Assembly: GCA_020137815.1 (NCBI GenBank) | Contig: CM035359.1 | Span: 493,243 to 557,242 of the forward strand | From: Hormiphora californensis | Lineage: Eukaryota > Ctenophora > Tentaculata > Cydippida > Pleurobrachiidae | Reading direction: 5' to 3' | DNA: 64,000 nucleotides | Part shown: positions 1 through 9,483 of the stretch, in pieces | Layout: each line of letters begins with the position of its first letter | How positions within the stretch are numbered: position 1 is the stretch's first letter | The notes under the pieces: model-generated | Seen by the model: only the letters and a program-made list of their open reading frames with translations | What the model was told of the DNA's origin: nothing | Database searches by the model: none | Translations under genes and position numbers: made by a program

Positions 1-1690
1 TGATTACGGTAGATGGGGAACATTCACTTGGGCAAGGACTAAGGGGAATGAGGGGAGGAAGAAAAGGGAGAGGGGGAAGGGGGATAGAATAGGAAGAGAA
101 GGTAAAAGTGTGTGGGGGATAAAGGAGATTTAAAAAAGAGGGGAAAAATAATTTCCTTGTTCTGGCATGTCTGTTTTTCACTAAGGTTGTTTCCTCTAGT
201 GTATGTGTACCTACATGTGATATATAGATCTCTCTCTCTCTCTATCTATCTCTCTTCTCTCTCTCCTTCTTTCTCTCTCCTCTTTCTCTCTCTCTCTTCT
301 CTCTCTCTCTCTTTGCTTCTCTCTCTTTCGCTCTTCCTGCTCGCTCCTCTCTCTCTCTTTCCGATCTCTCCTCTCTCTGTTCTTTCTCTCTCCTCTCTTC
401 TCTCTTTTTCTCCTCTCGCTCGCGCGCGCCGCGCGTTCGCGCGTGCGCGCGCGCGCGCGCGTGCGCGCGCCGCGCGCGAGAGAGAGAGTACGAGAGAGAG
501 AGAGAGAGAGAGCTACGCCTCAACTCCCCAATACACATACCCTACGTCCCCCCCCCATATTTCATCGAATTACAGTATTGAACATCTGCTCCGATAAACC
601 TTCACCGTAGGTTGGGGGCTTTGTGGCTATTCAGGAGGTGTGTCATGCAGCAGCACACTCAAACACTCTCTTTTTCTAATTCACTCTCTCTTTCTCTCTT
701 TCTTCTCTTTCTCTCTCCCTCTCTCTCTCCTCCCTCTCTCCTCTCTCTCCCCTCTCATTCTCTCTCTCTCTCTCTCCTCACTCTGCGTCTCCACTCTCAC
801 TCTCGTCCGCTCTCCCCTTCCTTCCTCTCTACTGCCCCCCCCTCTCTTCTCCTGCTCTCCTCTCATCATTCCGTCTGCCGGTTCTCTGCTTCTCTTCTTT
901 CTCCTCCGTCTCCCTCGTCGGTCTCTCTTGGGAATTCTCTCTCCTCTCTCTCAGCGTCTCCTCTCTGTCTCGTCTCCTCTCTGCTAGTCATCTCCAACTC
1001 TTGTCGTGCTCTCTAGTCGGTCTCGTGCATCCAACGCGGTCGCGTCTCCTCTCGCTGCGGTCTCAGGGTCTCTCCGGCGCTGTGCCCGTTCTCTCTCTCT
1101 CGGCTGCGTCCTCTCTCGTCGTCTCATCCTTCTCGGTCCTCGGGATCGGGTGAGTCTCGTCTCGTTCTCATCTCCCTCCTCTCGCTTCCCAGATCTCTCC
1201 GTCGGGGGAGGTAGTAGCTGGTCTCTTGCTCTCTCTCTCTTCGCTTCTCTCTTCTCCCCTCGAACTCTCTCTCTCTCGTTCTCGCTTCAGCTCTGGCGGT
1301 CGTTCGCAAGGCAGGGTAGAAAGGCGTAGGTAGGGCTCGCGAGCCTCGATCTCTCTCCTCGATGCATCGTCCATGCGCTCTGTCTAGTCTCTTCTGGCTT
1401 CTCTTCCGTCTCGGGATCTGCATCCTCTCTTGCTCTCCACGCTCGGCTCGGTCCTCCTCGTCTGCTCTCATTCTCTGCAAGGGTGCTCTCAGTGTCTCCT
1501 GACTCTTCATCTCTCATCATAAAGACTCCTTAGCCGGGTCGGTCCCCTCTTCGTATCTCTCCGTTCTCTGCCCCTTCTTTCGTCTCGCTCATCGAGTGTC
1601 TCCTCTCCTCTCTCGTCTTGTTCCGTCCAGTCGTCGCTCTCTCTCTCTCGTCTCTGCGGCTCTCTCCCTATTGGATAGGAAGTGGTTTCC
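1..1690. repeat. CT/GA-rich low-complexity tract
   Basis: Mostly polypyrimidine (CT)n, with an internal run of alternating CG/GC at about 418-478 followed by (GA)n to about 512. A shorter (CT)n tract recurs at 1848-1905. Open frames across it encode only Ser/Leu or Arg/Glu repeats and are composition artefacts. I see no gene in it. It lies where the 3' exons of the neighbouring kinase gene would be expected. Confidence 0.9.
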
Positions 1691-2158
1691 TCCTATTAAC
1701 AGGAGTTCAACACAACAAAACCAGCCACAAGCAAAAACAACCCCAGCTGAGAAGTCGCTAGCAATACAACATACTGAGCTGCAATACCTATACTGAATCC
1801 CTATTAAATATCTATCTATATTTATAATCACTTTTTCCATGCCTTTTTCTTCTCTCTCTCTTTATCTATCTCTCTCTCTCTCTCTTTATCTCTCTCTCTC
1901 CTATCTCCTATCTATAGATATCTTATACTCGATATCCTCAGTATTTGGTACTATAGTAGATATATTGTTTTTGCCATGCTATTTCTTTTACTTTTCAAAA
2001 CCACCCGTGTACACATACCTTGACAGGGCTACAAAACTCATCACTCACTTGAAAAATTCACAGATTTTCAAATATCAAATAATAAACTCCTACCAGATGC
2101 ACCACATTACAATCCTACCTTTATGTCCCATTTATCACACTGGGATCACACCCCCTAC

Positions 2159-3036
2159 CTTGATGTCCCTGTGCACCACGTTGTGGGAATGACAGAACTC
2201 GAGGGCTAGTAGAAGTTGTGTAAAGACACTCCTGGCGTCGCTCTCTTCCATGCACCCACACTTTACCAAGTGATCTGAGGGGGGACAATGTTAGTGGTGA
2301 AACAATGTTAAAGAAATGAGAAATATTTTGGGGGGCTTGGGGGGAGAGCACTCCCGTATTGATTGTAGAAAGAATTATAATTTTCTATGTTTTATAATGT
2401 CTGATCCAACTCACTTCAAACAACTCATACTAAACTTACTATAAAGTTCGCCACCGGAGGCATACTCAGTGACCATGTAGAGTCTCTCTGAGGTATCTTG
2501 CATCACTTGGTAGAGTCGAATAATATTCGGGTGCTGCAACACCTGCGAAAAAGGAATAAAATGAAAATATGATCCTTAAAATACACTATTTCATGTCTAC
2601 TGTATCTAAAACAGGAGATTAAACAGGAGATCAATTAAATTACCTTCATAATTTTAACCTCTCTATGAATCTTCTGGACATCACTTTGACTCAAAGCAGA
2701 CAGATTTATAATCTTTAGGGCCACCTGATGGAAATTTTACATTGTAATGGATCAATAAATTGACATCTAAGCTTTCGAGAACAATGCTTTTCAGCTTTGA
2801 TCTGAGGTTCTGACTGTACAATGTGTACCGACTCTACATTGTACAATACACGTACTAACTGTACAATATACACTGTACAATGAACAATATACACTGTACA
2901 ATGTATACACTATACAATGTGTACATTCTGTTACCTGTGCCTTGAGTATTGCATGTGTAGCAACTTTGACCTCTGCATAGTTCCCCTCCCCAATCTTCTC
3001 TCCTATCACGTAGTTGCCAACGTTTAGTATCTGCAT
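2159..3036 (-). CDS. Ser/Thr protein kinase, 5' part (AMPK-related/CAMKL-like)
   Basis: Four exons splice in frame with GT-AG borders: 2935-3036, 2644-2724, 2440-2542 and 2159-2274, giving about 134 residues. They contain the glycine-rich loop (GEGNYAEVKV), the VALK lysine, the alpha-C glutamate (HREVKIM), the hinge (EYASGGEL) and the catalytic loop HRDIK. This is the N-lobe and start of the C-lobe of an AMPK/MARK/NIM1-like kinase. The DFG, APE and later exons were not found between 2158 and the window edge; they may lie beyond the CT tract. The start is uncertain: the ATG at 3034-3036 sits in a sequence that could itself be a 3' splice site (caaatgcag), so an upstream exon near 3205-3240 is possible. 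Subfamily is not settled. Confidence 0.75.
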
Positions 3037-3239
3037 TTGTCCACAGGGAAAACAACCAACAACACGACCTACAAATAACGTCGCTGTGTAGTGTGTTCAT
3101 GATACAATAAAAAGTATTCACAATTCAAAATAATGTTATATATTTCGTTCGTATAATTTAAACCAAATGCAATAAAGGTTGGCGTTTACTGTCAGTATCT
3201 CACCTCAATCTCCACACTGTCTCATCTCCAACACATCCT

Positions 3240-3763
3240 TCTCTAAAAACACAATAATTTTATATAAATGTCGACAAACTCAATAAATAATGATCCTTTT
3301 TTTAGAACAGTTCAGCCAAAGCGGGCCTAAGTCATAAAGATTTGGTCGTGGGACAACCAAGACACAAGGTCTGAATCACTAATCCCATACTTGAAACTGT
3401 GAACTGCAAGTTTTAGCAGTTACCAGTGAAGCCTAAAAAGACTAACAATTAGGTAGAATACGAAAATCATCACGCAGGGATTGGGCACGACTATAATCTG
3501 GGTGCCTCTAACCATGTTGCAAGCCTGTCAAAAGAGTATACTTTTTCAAAAGGCTGCAGCCACGCAACCACATGACCACAATCCACATTTCAAGGATAAT
3601 GTTGTAATTATGCACTGAACTGCTGTAGACATCACCCACTCACTTCATACACACACAACACCCACACACATGACCAAGCCTGTACGACAGGTTATTGATC
3701 ACCGGCTGTATTACAGCACGAGAGAGCCGTCACTAGTATCGTGCAGAGATCCGAAGATCATGA
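3240..3763. other. intergenic, no gene seen
   Basis: Spacer between the kinase 5' end and the retrotransposon complex. It probably includes the kinase promoter. I see no coding exon and no clear TATA element. Confidence 0.5.
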
Positions 3764-3891
3764 TAACAATTAATATGACGTGATCAACTGCTATAGCCCA
3801 ACTGTTCATCCTGAGAATTCTGATACAAAGATATTATTTGCCGTACTGATATATGAGGTAACTCCAACCCCCCAGTTTCATCTCCTTGTTT
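3764..3891 (+). repeat. left arm of 128-bp inverted repeat
   Basis: These bases are the exact reverse complement of 8574-8701; I aligned them by eye with no mismatch. The two arms bracket the non-LTR element. No clear target-site duplication is visible outside the arms. It could be the terminal repeat of a host DNA transposon, or a copy of the retroelement 5' end in opposite orientation. Confidence 0.9.
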
Positions 3892-3893
3892 AA

Positions 3894-4100
3894 CATTGGG
3901 AGTTACCAAGGGAATCCACTGGGTTCGATTAATCTAGGCACATACCCACAGTACTATTCGAATTGGCGTATCTTTATATCAGGAATCTCGGATAGCAACA
4001 ATCCGAGATTCCTGATATAAAGATACGCCAATTCGAATAGTACTGTGGGTATGTGCCTAGATTAATCGAACCCAGTGGATTCCCTTGGTAACTCCAAATG
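3894..4100. repeat. near-perfect palindrome, 100-bp arms, 7-nt loop
   Basis: Arm 3894-3993 pairs with 4001-4100 around the loop 3994-4000. I see one mismatch (3898 against 4096). It sits between the left outer repeat and the 3' tail of the retrotransposon. Transcribed on either strand it would fold into a long duplex hairpin. Confidence 0.92.
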
Positions 4101-4239
4101 TTCATAAACATTCATAAACATTCATAAAATAGATTAAGTTAGGTACACAAAGTTTCAGCTCAGCAAAAGCTAACACTCAGAAGACAATACGTCAGCGATT
4201 TATATGTGCAGTCAAGTCACGATTAAAAGCAAAATAACT

Positions 4240-7212
4240 TCATGAATCGCTCATCTCTCTAAAAACACTTGGGTCATTCCTCCAATCGAAAAGGGAGTTA
4301 CTATGCTCCACACGATAACCGCGAACAGGTGGCTGATCAGGGATAGTGGATAAGTAGGATCCAAGGGACTGCTTCAGCTCGAGAAGTGAGATAGATCCTC
4401 TCACTGCACGGGGCAAGGAGTTCCAAATCTGGGCTCCTCTTACACCGAAAGATGCATCATATGGGCCAGAGATGGTTTTGGCTGCGAGGTAATTATAACG
4501 GGGAATCACTGCCCTAATACCAAGACGGGGGTGCTCATTGAACAATAGCCCAGTACTGTTAGGTGCAACCTTATGGAGAACCTTCCAGACGTGGATAATC
4601 ATGTAACGCTCACGTCTTCGTTGAAGAGACAGCAAATTCAGATGCTTTAATCTGTCCCAGTAGCCCATACCAGAACAGCTTTTAATCCTACGGGTAAAGT
4701 ATCTCTGGGTTTCCTCAACTAATCCAATGTCTGACTTTTTAGTAGGACTCCAAAGTGGACAGCAGTACTCCACCTGCGGTCTAATGATTGATTTCAGTAA
4801 CGTTAGCATGGTCTCGTCTGACCTATCTCTAAATACACTGAGCGCCCATCCACTCATGCGACGGGCCTTGGCAGTGATATTACCGATGTGTTCAGTCCAT
4901 GTACAGTCTGAAGAAAGGAGGACTCCTAAATCCCTGACCGTATTGCTAGGTGATATTGACTCACCACCGGGGCCATTGTAGATGTAGTTCTCATAGGAAA
5001 AGGGAAGTTCTCTTAGGAGTAGTGTGGAACGAAGAGTGTAATGTAATAACTCAAACTTGTCCTGGTGAAGGGACATATTATTTTCTGCAGCCCAGTGTGC
5101 AAATTTATCTAGACTCTGCTGTAAGTTATCCCTGTCAACGAGGGTCTTAATAGCTTTCCACAGCTTGGAGTCATCCGCAAAGGTTAAGGCGGTGCCATTA
5201 AGGAGTGATTCAATATCAATCATATACACCAAAAATAGCAGCGGCCCAATCACGGTTCCTTGAGGAACTCCACTGATAACCGGTTCTGGGCGTGACTGAA
5301 TCCCGTCTACAACAACTGTCTGAACTCTGTTAGTCAGGAAGTCACTTATCCAACGGTGTAGCCGTCCGCGGATGCCATACTTTTCTAGCTTGGTCATCAA
5401 CACCTTGATATCAACCTTGTCAAAGGCCTTTTCCATATCCAGATACACAACATCTACCTCTGAGCCGTTGTTTAGTTCACGTAGTATGTTGTCATAATGG
5501 TTAAGTAACTGGGTGAGACAACTTCGATTTCTTCGAAAACCGTGTTGGCCATCGTTGAAAATCTCGTTTCTCTCGAGGTGGTCAACAACTTTATTTCTTA
5601 CAACCCGTTCGAATGTTTTAATCAAATGAGATGTGAGAGCAACCGGTCGATAGTTTTTAGCTTCCATTTTAGAGCCCTTTTTGAATACCGGTGTTATTTG
5701 CTGACTCTTTAGAATAGCCGGGACAACTCCTTCATTAAAAGAGCGGTTCCAAAGTAACCATATCGGATATGCCAACTGTTTCCGGCACTTTGATAGGATC
5801 GCCGCAGGTATATCACCAGGGGGTGCACCAGCGTAGGGGTCCAACTCAGTCAGAGCTCCTTCAATGCATTTAGGAGTGAATTCAAGATTGTCCAAGGTGA
5901 AGGTCGTAGAAGGAATATCCTTGGTAGCCTCCTCAGCTATACACCTGGTTGGGTCACTGAAGACTCCCACATATTGGGACTGAAGAATGTTGGATTTCTC
6001 AAGGGGGTCATCAGTTACAGTACCATCCGCTCTCAAGAGAGGTGCCACATTGGACTTAGTTTTCCGGTGCTTGTTTACAAAGGACCAGAAGAACCGGGGA
6101 TTAGACTTGATAGTTCTGATTGCTTTCCTCTCCTTGCCTTCCAGGAGTCCAGTAAGATGTGATTTGATCTTAGCAGCTGTGTTTTCCACCTTCCGCTCGA
6201 GTTTCTCAATGTAGGATTGGCGTGAGAGATTTTGCTTTGCTAGTTTTATCCTCTGGTTAAGCTTTTTCTGTCTCCTTTTCAGCCTTCGTAAGTAAGGATC
6301 TTTCTTTTTAGAGCTACCGAAAACCTTCCGTTTGCTATGTTTTTCGAAAACCTTCAAGACAGTTTCTATGAGACAATTTACGTAGGCATACCCGTCGTCA
6401 TCTGGATCGCAGGATGAGAGAAGAATATCCCAGTCAATGTGGCTTAGCTCCTCATTGGCAGCATCAAAGTCCGCATTGTGATAGTCCAAGGCCTTGAAAC
6501 TCCTTCCAGGCCGTACCCGGTCGTAAGCATAAGACTGATTGAGTCCTATTCCGAGAATACACGACACCAACGCATGATCAGACATCTGAGTTGCTGAGAC
6601 ATCCGTGTCAAGCACATAATCGATCCTATTAGTGAGAACGATGTCCAGCAGATTTCGGCCTCTAGTAGGTTCCGTCACCACTTGGGAAAGAAAGTTTCTC
6701 TCAGCAAAGTCAACCAAGGCATTGCCTTGATCCGCTGAAAGAGTAGACCAGTTTACTTGGGGCATATTGAAATCGCCAAGTATGAACACATCTGGTGGGC
6801 TATCTCCACAGGAGTGACGTTTTATAAACTCCTCCAAAGTCTCCAGAACTTGGTGAGCAGGCGCTGTGGGGGCTCTGTACACTGATGCTATGATGGAGTT
6901 TGATTTAGGAACATGAACTGCTACTAGACTGTTACAGTCGTCTGAGTAGGTTATTTGGTCGGACGGGGAAATTGAGCAGTGAAGGTATAAAGCACATCCA
7001 CCCCCAACCCTACCTTCCCGATCGCTGCGGATGATAGAATATCCAGGAATGTTAACCTGGGCATCTGTGAATTCCGCCCGCCACCACGTTTCCGTGATGG
7101 CTGCAGCCATGACAGGGACACCTGAGTTACATATGGTGTCTCTCAAGTTCTCCAGTTTGTACCTTGCCTCACTGTTTGCCGACGGATTAAGACTGCGGGC
7201 ATTGAGTAGCAA
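4240..7212 (-). CDS. retrotransposon ORF2: APE endonuclease + reverse transcriptase
   Basis: The 990-residue frame has an N-terminal apurinic-type endonuclease: LLNARSLNPS at the start, ITETWW near residue 40, LGDFN near 145 and SDHALV near 210. A basic linker follows, then the reverse transcriptase: YLDMEKAFDKVD near 590, GVPQGTVIGPLLF near 640 and TFADDSKLW near 675. The C-terminal thumb region (YFTRRIKSCSGMGYWDRLK) resembles CR1-type elements. The frame is open a little upstream of the first Met, so the true start may be near 7250, close to or overlapping the ORF1 stop. All catalytic Asp residues of the RT are present, so it could encode an active enzyme. Confidence 0.9.
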   Translation of the reverse strand: MLLNARSLNPSANSEARYKLENLRDTICNSGVPVMAAAITETWWRAEFTDAQVNIPGYSIIRSDREGRVGGGCALYLHCSISPSDQITYSDDCNSLVAVHVPKSNSIIASVYRAPTAPAHQVLETLEEFIKRHSCGDSPPDVFILGDFNMPQVNWSTLSADQGNALVDFAERNFLSQVVTEPTRGRNLLDIVLTNRIDYVLDTDVSATQMSDHALVSCILGIGLNQSYAYDRVRPGRSFKALDYHNADFDAANEELSHIDWDILLSSCDPDDDGYAYVNCLIETVLKVFEKHSKRKVFGSSKKKDPYLRRLKRRQKKLNQRIKLAKQNLSRQSYIEKLERKVENTAAKIKSHLTGLLEGKERKAIRTIKSNPRFFWSFVNKHRKTKSNVAPLLRADGTVTDDPLEKSNILQSQYVGVFSDPTRCIAEEATKDIPSTTFTLDNLEFTPKCIEGALTELDPYAGAPPGDIPAAILSKCRKQLAYPIWLLWNRSFNEGVVPAILKSQQITPVFKKGSKMEAKNYRPVALTSHLIKTFERVVRNKVVDHLERNEIFNDGQHGFRRNRSCLTQLLNHYDNILRELNNGSEVDVVYLDMEKAFDKVDIKVLMTKLEKYGIRGRLHRWISDFLTNRVQTVVVDGIQSRPEPVISGVPQGTVIGPLLFLVYMIDIESLLNGTALTFADDSKLWKAIKTLVDRDNLQQSLDKFAHWAAENNMSLHQDKFELLHYTLRSTLLLRELPFSYENYIYNGPGGESISPSNTVRDLGVLLSSDCTWTEHIGNITAKARRMSGWALSVFRDRSDETMLTLLKSIIRPQVEYCCPLWSPTKKSDIGLVEETQRYFTRRIKSCSGMGYWDRLKHLNLLSLQRRRERYMIIHVWKVLHKVAPNSTGLLFNEHPRLGIRAVIPRYNYLAAKTISGPYDASFGVRGAQIWNSLPRAVRGSISLLELKQSLGSYLSTIPDQPPVRGYRVEHSNSLFDWRNDPSVFREMSDS

Positions 7213-7253
7213 CAGTTTAGACAGTCTACTGGGAACTATGGACCTAACTGGAG

Positions 7254-8500
7254 TTAGTACCTCCCCCTCTGCTGATGAGGGCTGAAGGTGTAACCTGTTC
7301 CTGCCGGCAGTTGAGCCGGTTGGGAATGTTGGGAGTAGAACTGGTCTGGTTCTGGCTCTGGACGGTTCCTCATCTCCGTTCTCACTATCCCGGCTATTGT
7401 GTCCCTCAGCCGGTCGAGGACTGCCTCTAAAAAAGCAGGATCTGGTCCAGGCCTACGATTCTGAGACTGAGGCTGGGACCATTGTACTCCACTCGACACC
7501 CTCGCCCTATTGGATTCATTAGACCAAGCTCCTGATTCCGGTGCTTGGCTTTGACCTTGAGCTGATGGGATTCTGTCACGGCGGTTCCTCTCGTTGCCAG
7601 TCCCTTCTTCAGGTGCTGTTTGGTACAGCTCTGTTTGTAACACGCATGCCGTAACTCGGAATTCTTGCATAGTGGAGGGTGGAAAAGGATACATTCAGTG
7701 TTCTGGCATCCAACGCTCCTCATAGATCCATAGTTACAAAACTTTTTGCACAGTGTAGGGTGAGATTTGGGACAAGATCTGCCACTAACTAGCTTCGTCC
7801 CATCTCTCCCGTGTCTGCACCTCCTTTGCAAATAAAACCTACACACTTCGTTTCCTGGAACACCCCTCTCTCCCTGTTCCGCTGGGTCCGGTAGGTCCTC
7901 TCGTTCCTCTGCAGTTCTACTGATGTGCCTTCCCAGGATCTGCTCTCGGTTTGAACTACGTCTGGTCGAGTTATGACTAGGATCTGGACCACCGTCAGGT
8001 AGATGGCTAGTAAACCTTTCCAGAGTTTGTTTACCGAGGCAAGGGGAGCACACCCAAATTCGGCTTTTGATAGCAGTGCTGCTGGCCTCTTCTCGTATCT
8101 TTGCACAGTTGTGCAGACCGCCACCACAGATGAAGCACCGAGCAGGGGGATTTTCATTTCTCTTCACGGAATACTTTTCGGTACACTCGCTGCATGTTTG
8201 GGGACCAAATCCCTCTATCCGCATGATGATCCAGTCAGCCAGGGTTGTTACTGAATGGTATTTCTGCACTCCAGACGCCACACATCTAACCTCTTGGCCA
8301 AGGAAGATAGCAGTTGCCTCCAGATTACTAGCTGGGATAGCCTCCAGTTTGCTGAGGTTTTCCTCATAGTCCAGAGAAGGGTCATACACTTCAATAACCT
8401 CCTTAACCGGTGTTCTGGCATCCTCTTTCAGCTCAGAGAGTACAGCAGCAAAGACGGCTGGATCTGTGTCATTAGCATGGTCCATTGCCATACTAGACAC
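7254..8500 (-). CDS. retrotransposon ORF1 (zinc-finger protein), split over two frames
   Basis: The first frame (8500-7427, 357 aa) has a Cys/His cluster like a PHD finger (CSECTEKY, CFICGG, WVCSPC, residues about 100-155), then CCCH-like fingers (CRFYLQRRCRHG, CKKFCNYG, residues about 218-300). A second frame (7694-7254) overlaps it and carries what looks like the proper C-terminus, with a helical segment (AFLEAVLDRLRDTIAGIV), ending just before ORF2. This suggests one ORF1 with a frameshift near 7600, either a mutation or a programmed shift. The role expected from the family is RNA binding in the retrotransposition RNP. Confidence 0.7.
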
Positions 8501-8573
8501 TACAGAGGGATATTTGAAAACGCACGGGCGCGCGCCTCAAATTAATTTGTTTAAAGTAGTGTTGAAAAGTTTG

Positions 8574-8701
8574 AAACAAGGAGATGAAACTGGGGGGTTG
8601 GAGTTACCTCATATATCAGTACGGCAAATAATATCTTTGTATCAGAATTCTCAGGATGAACAGTTGGGCTATAGCAGTTGATCACGTCATATTAATTGTT
8701 A
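8574..8701 (-). repeat. right arm of 128-bp inverted repeat
   Basis: Exact reverse complement of 3764-3891. It abuts the 5' end of the retrotransposon. Confidence 0.9.
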
Positions 8702-9483
8702 ACAATCCACATTGTAAACTTGTAATCGATAGCACTAACAGGCAATATATAGCAATAAGGGCCTCCCTAACGCGTATCGACCGCCAAATTGATAGCAACC
8801 TGCAAAACCAGGGCCAGATTTCAAGTCAAACAGACTTCAGGAGCCGCAGAAGCACCACCGATTTACGTTCGTAAAGTTATTTTCGACCTCTAGCCAAATC
8901 GGCTCGAGCGGCACTCTCTCAAGTTCCCTTGTTGCAGTGGTGCACCATGAACGCGGCCCGATAGGGATCCCTAATAAAGTTGTGACTTGTCACCAAACAT
9001 GTGGTTCCCGTGGCGGCGCGGCTTCAAAATGCGCGATTGTAACTTGTCACCGCATGGTTTGCGCCGCGCCACAGCTACGCGCAGTGGGAACCACGTGCGT
9101 TTTGGTACGCGCACACGCGGTGACAAGTCACAACCGCGCCTCCGCAAGACTACAGTGACAAGTCACAACTTTATTAGGGATCCCTATGGTTTAGCGAAGA
9201 GAAGTGAAAAATCTGGGTCTGAAAGCGCAACCCGGCGATCGACCAGAATAAATGCATCCTTCGCGCGCAGCTGTTCTTCATTGCCGCGTAGTAGAATAAT
9301 CAGGTATCTCGCGCGTTACAGCTACGATGTATCGCCAGAGAACGTTTCGCGGCCAGAGATTTCCTATCACAGACAACGAAGTTTCCTAATTGGACCCCAA
9401 GTTCCTGACAAGAGCCTTTCAGCCAATTAAAACTAGGTATCTTCCAATAAATAAAAAGTCAAAGAAATAAAAAACACGACAAG
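8702..9483. other. intergenic spacer with one MITE
   Basis: Apart from the MITE at 8964-9184 I see no gene or RNA in this stretch. It separates the retrotransposon complex from the 3' end of RPL3. Confidence 0.5.
8964..9184. mobile_element. MITE with about 30-bp TIRs and TA duplication
   Basis: The sequence 8961-8993 is the exact reverse complement of 9155-9187. Taking TA at 8962-8963 and 9185-9186 as target duplication leaves ends beginning GGGATCCCTAATAAAG. Internal copies of the gtgac(a)ttgtcac palindrome at about 9030-9042 and 9119-9131 act as subterminal repeats. It is GC-rich and non-coding. Tc1/mariner-like by its TA target; family not assigned. Confidence 0.75.

Larger units (their letters stand above)
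4098..8573 (-). mobile_element. non-LTR retrotransposon, CR1/Jockey-superfamily-like
   Basis: Minus-strand element with a zinc-finger ORF1, an endonuclease/reverse transcriptase ORF2, and a 3' end made of about three decamer repeats (ttcataaaca on the plus strand, about 4100-4130), the short 3' microsatellite typical of CR1/L2-like elements. The 5' leader before the ORF1 ATG is about 73 bp if the element ends at the inverted repeat. ORF2 is uninterrupted over 990 codons, so the insertion is young. Confidence 0.85.

Noticed and set aside
112-1510. Overlapping long frames rich in Ser/Leu or Arg/Glu
   Set aside because: Direct translations of CT/GA repeats in all frames; no domain, no splice structure.
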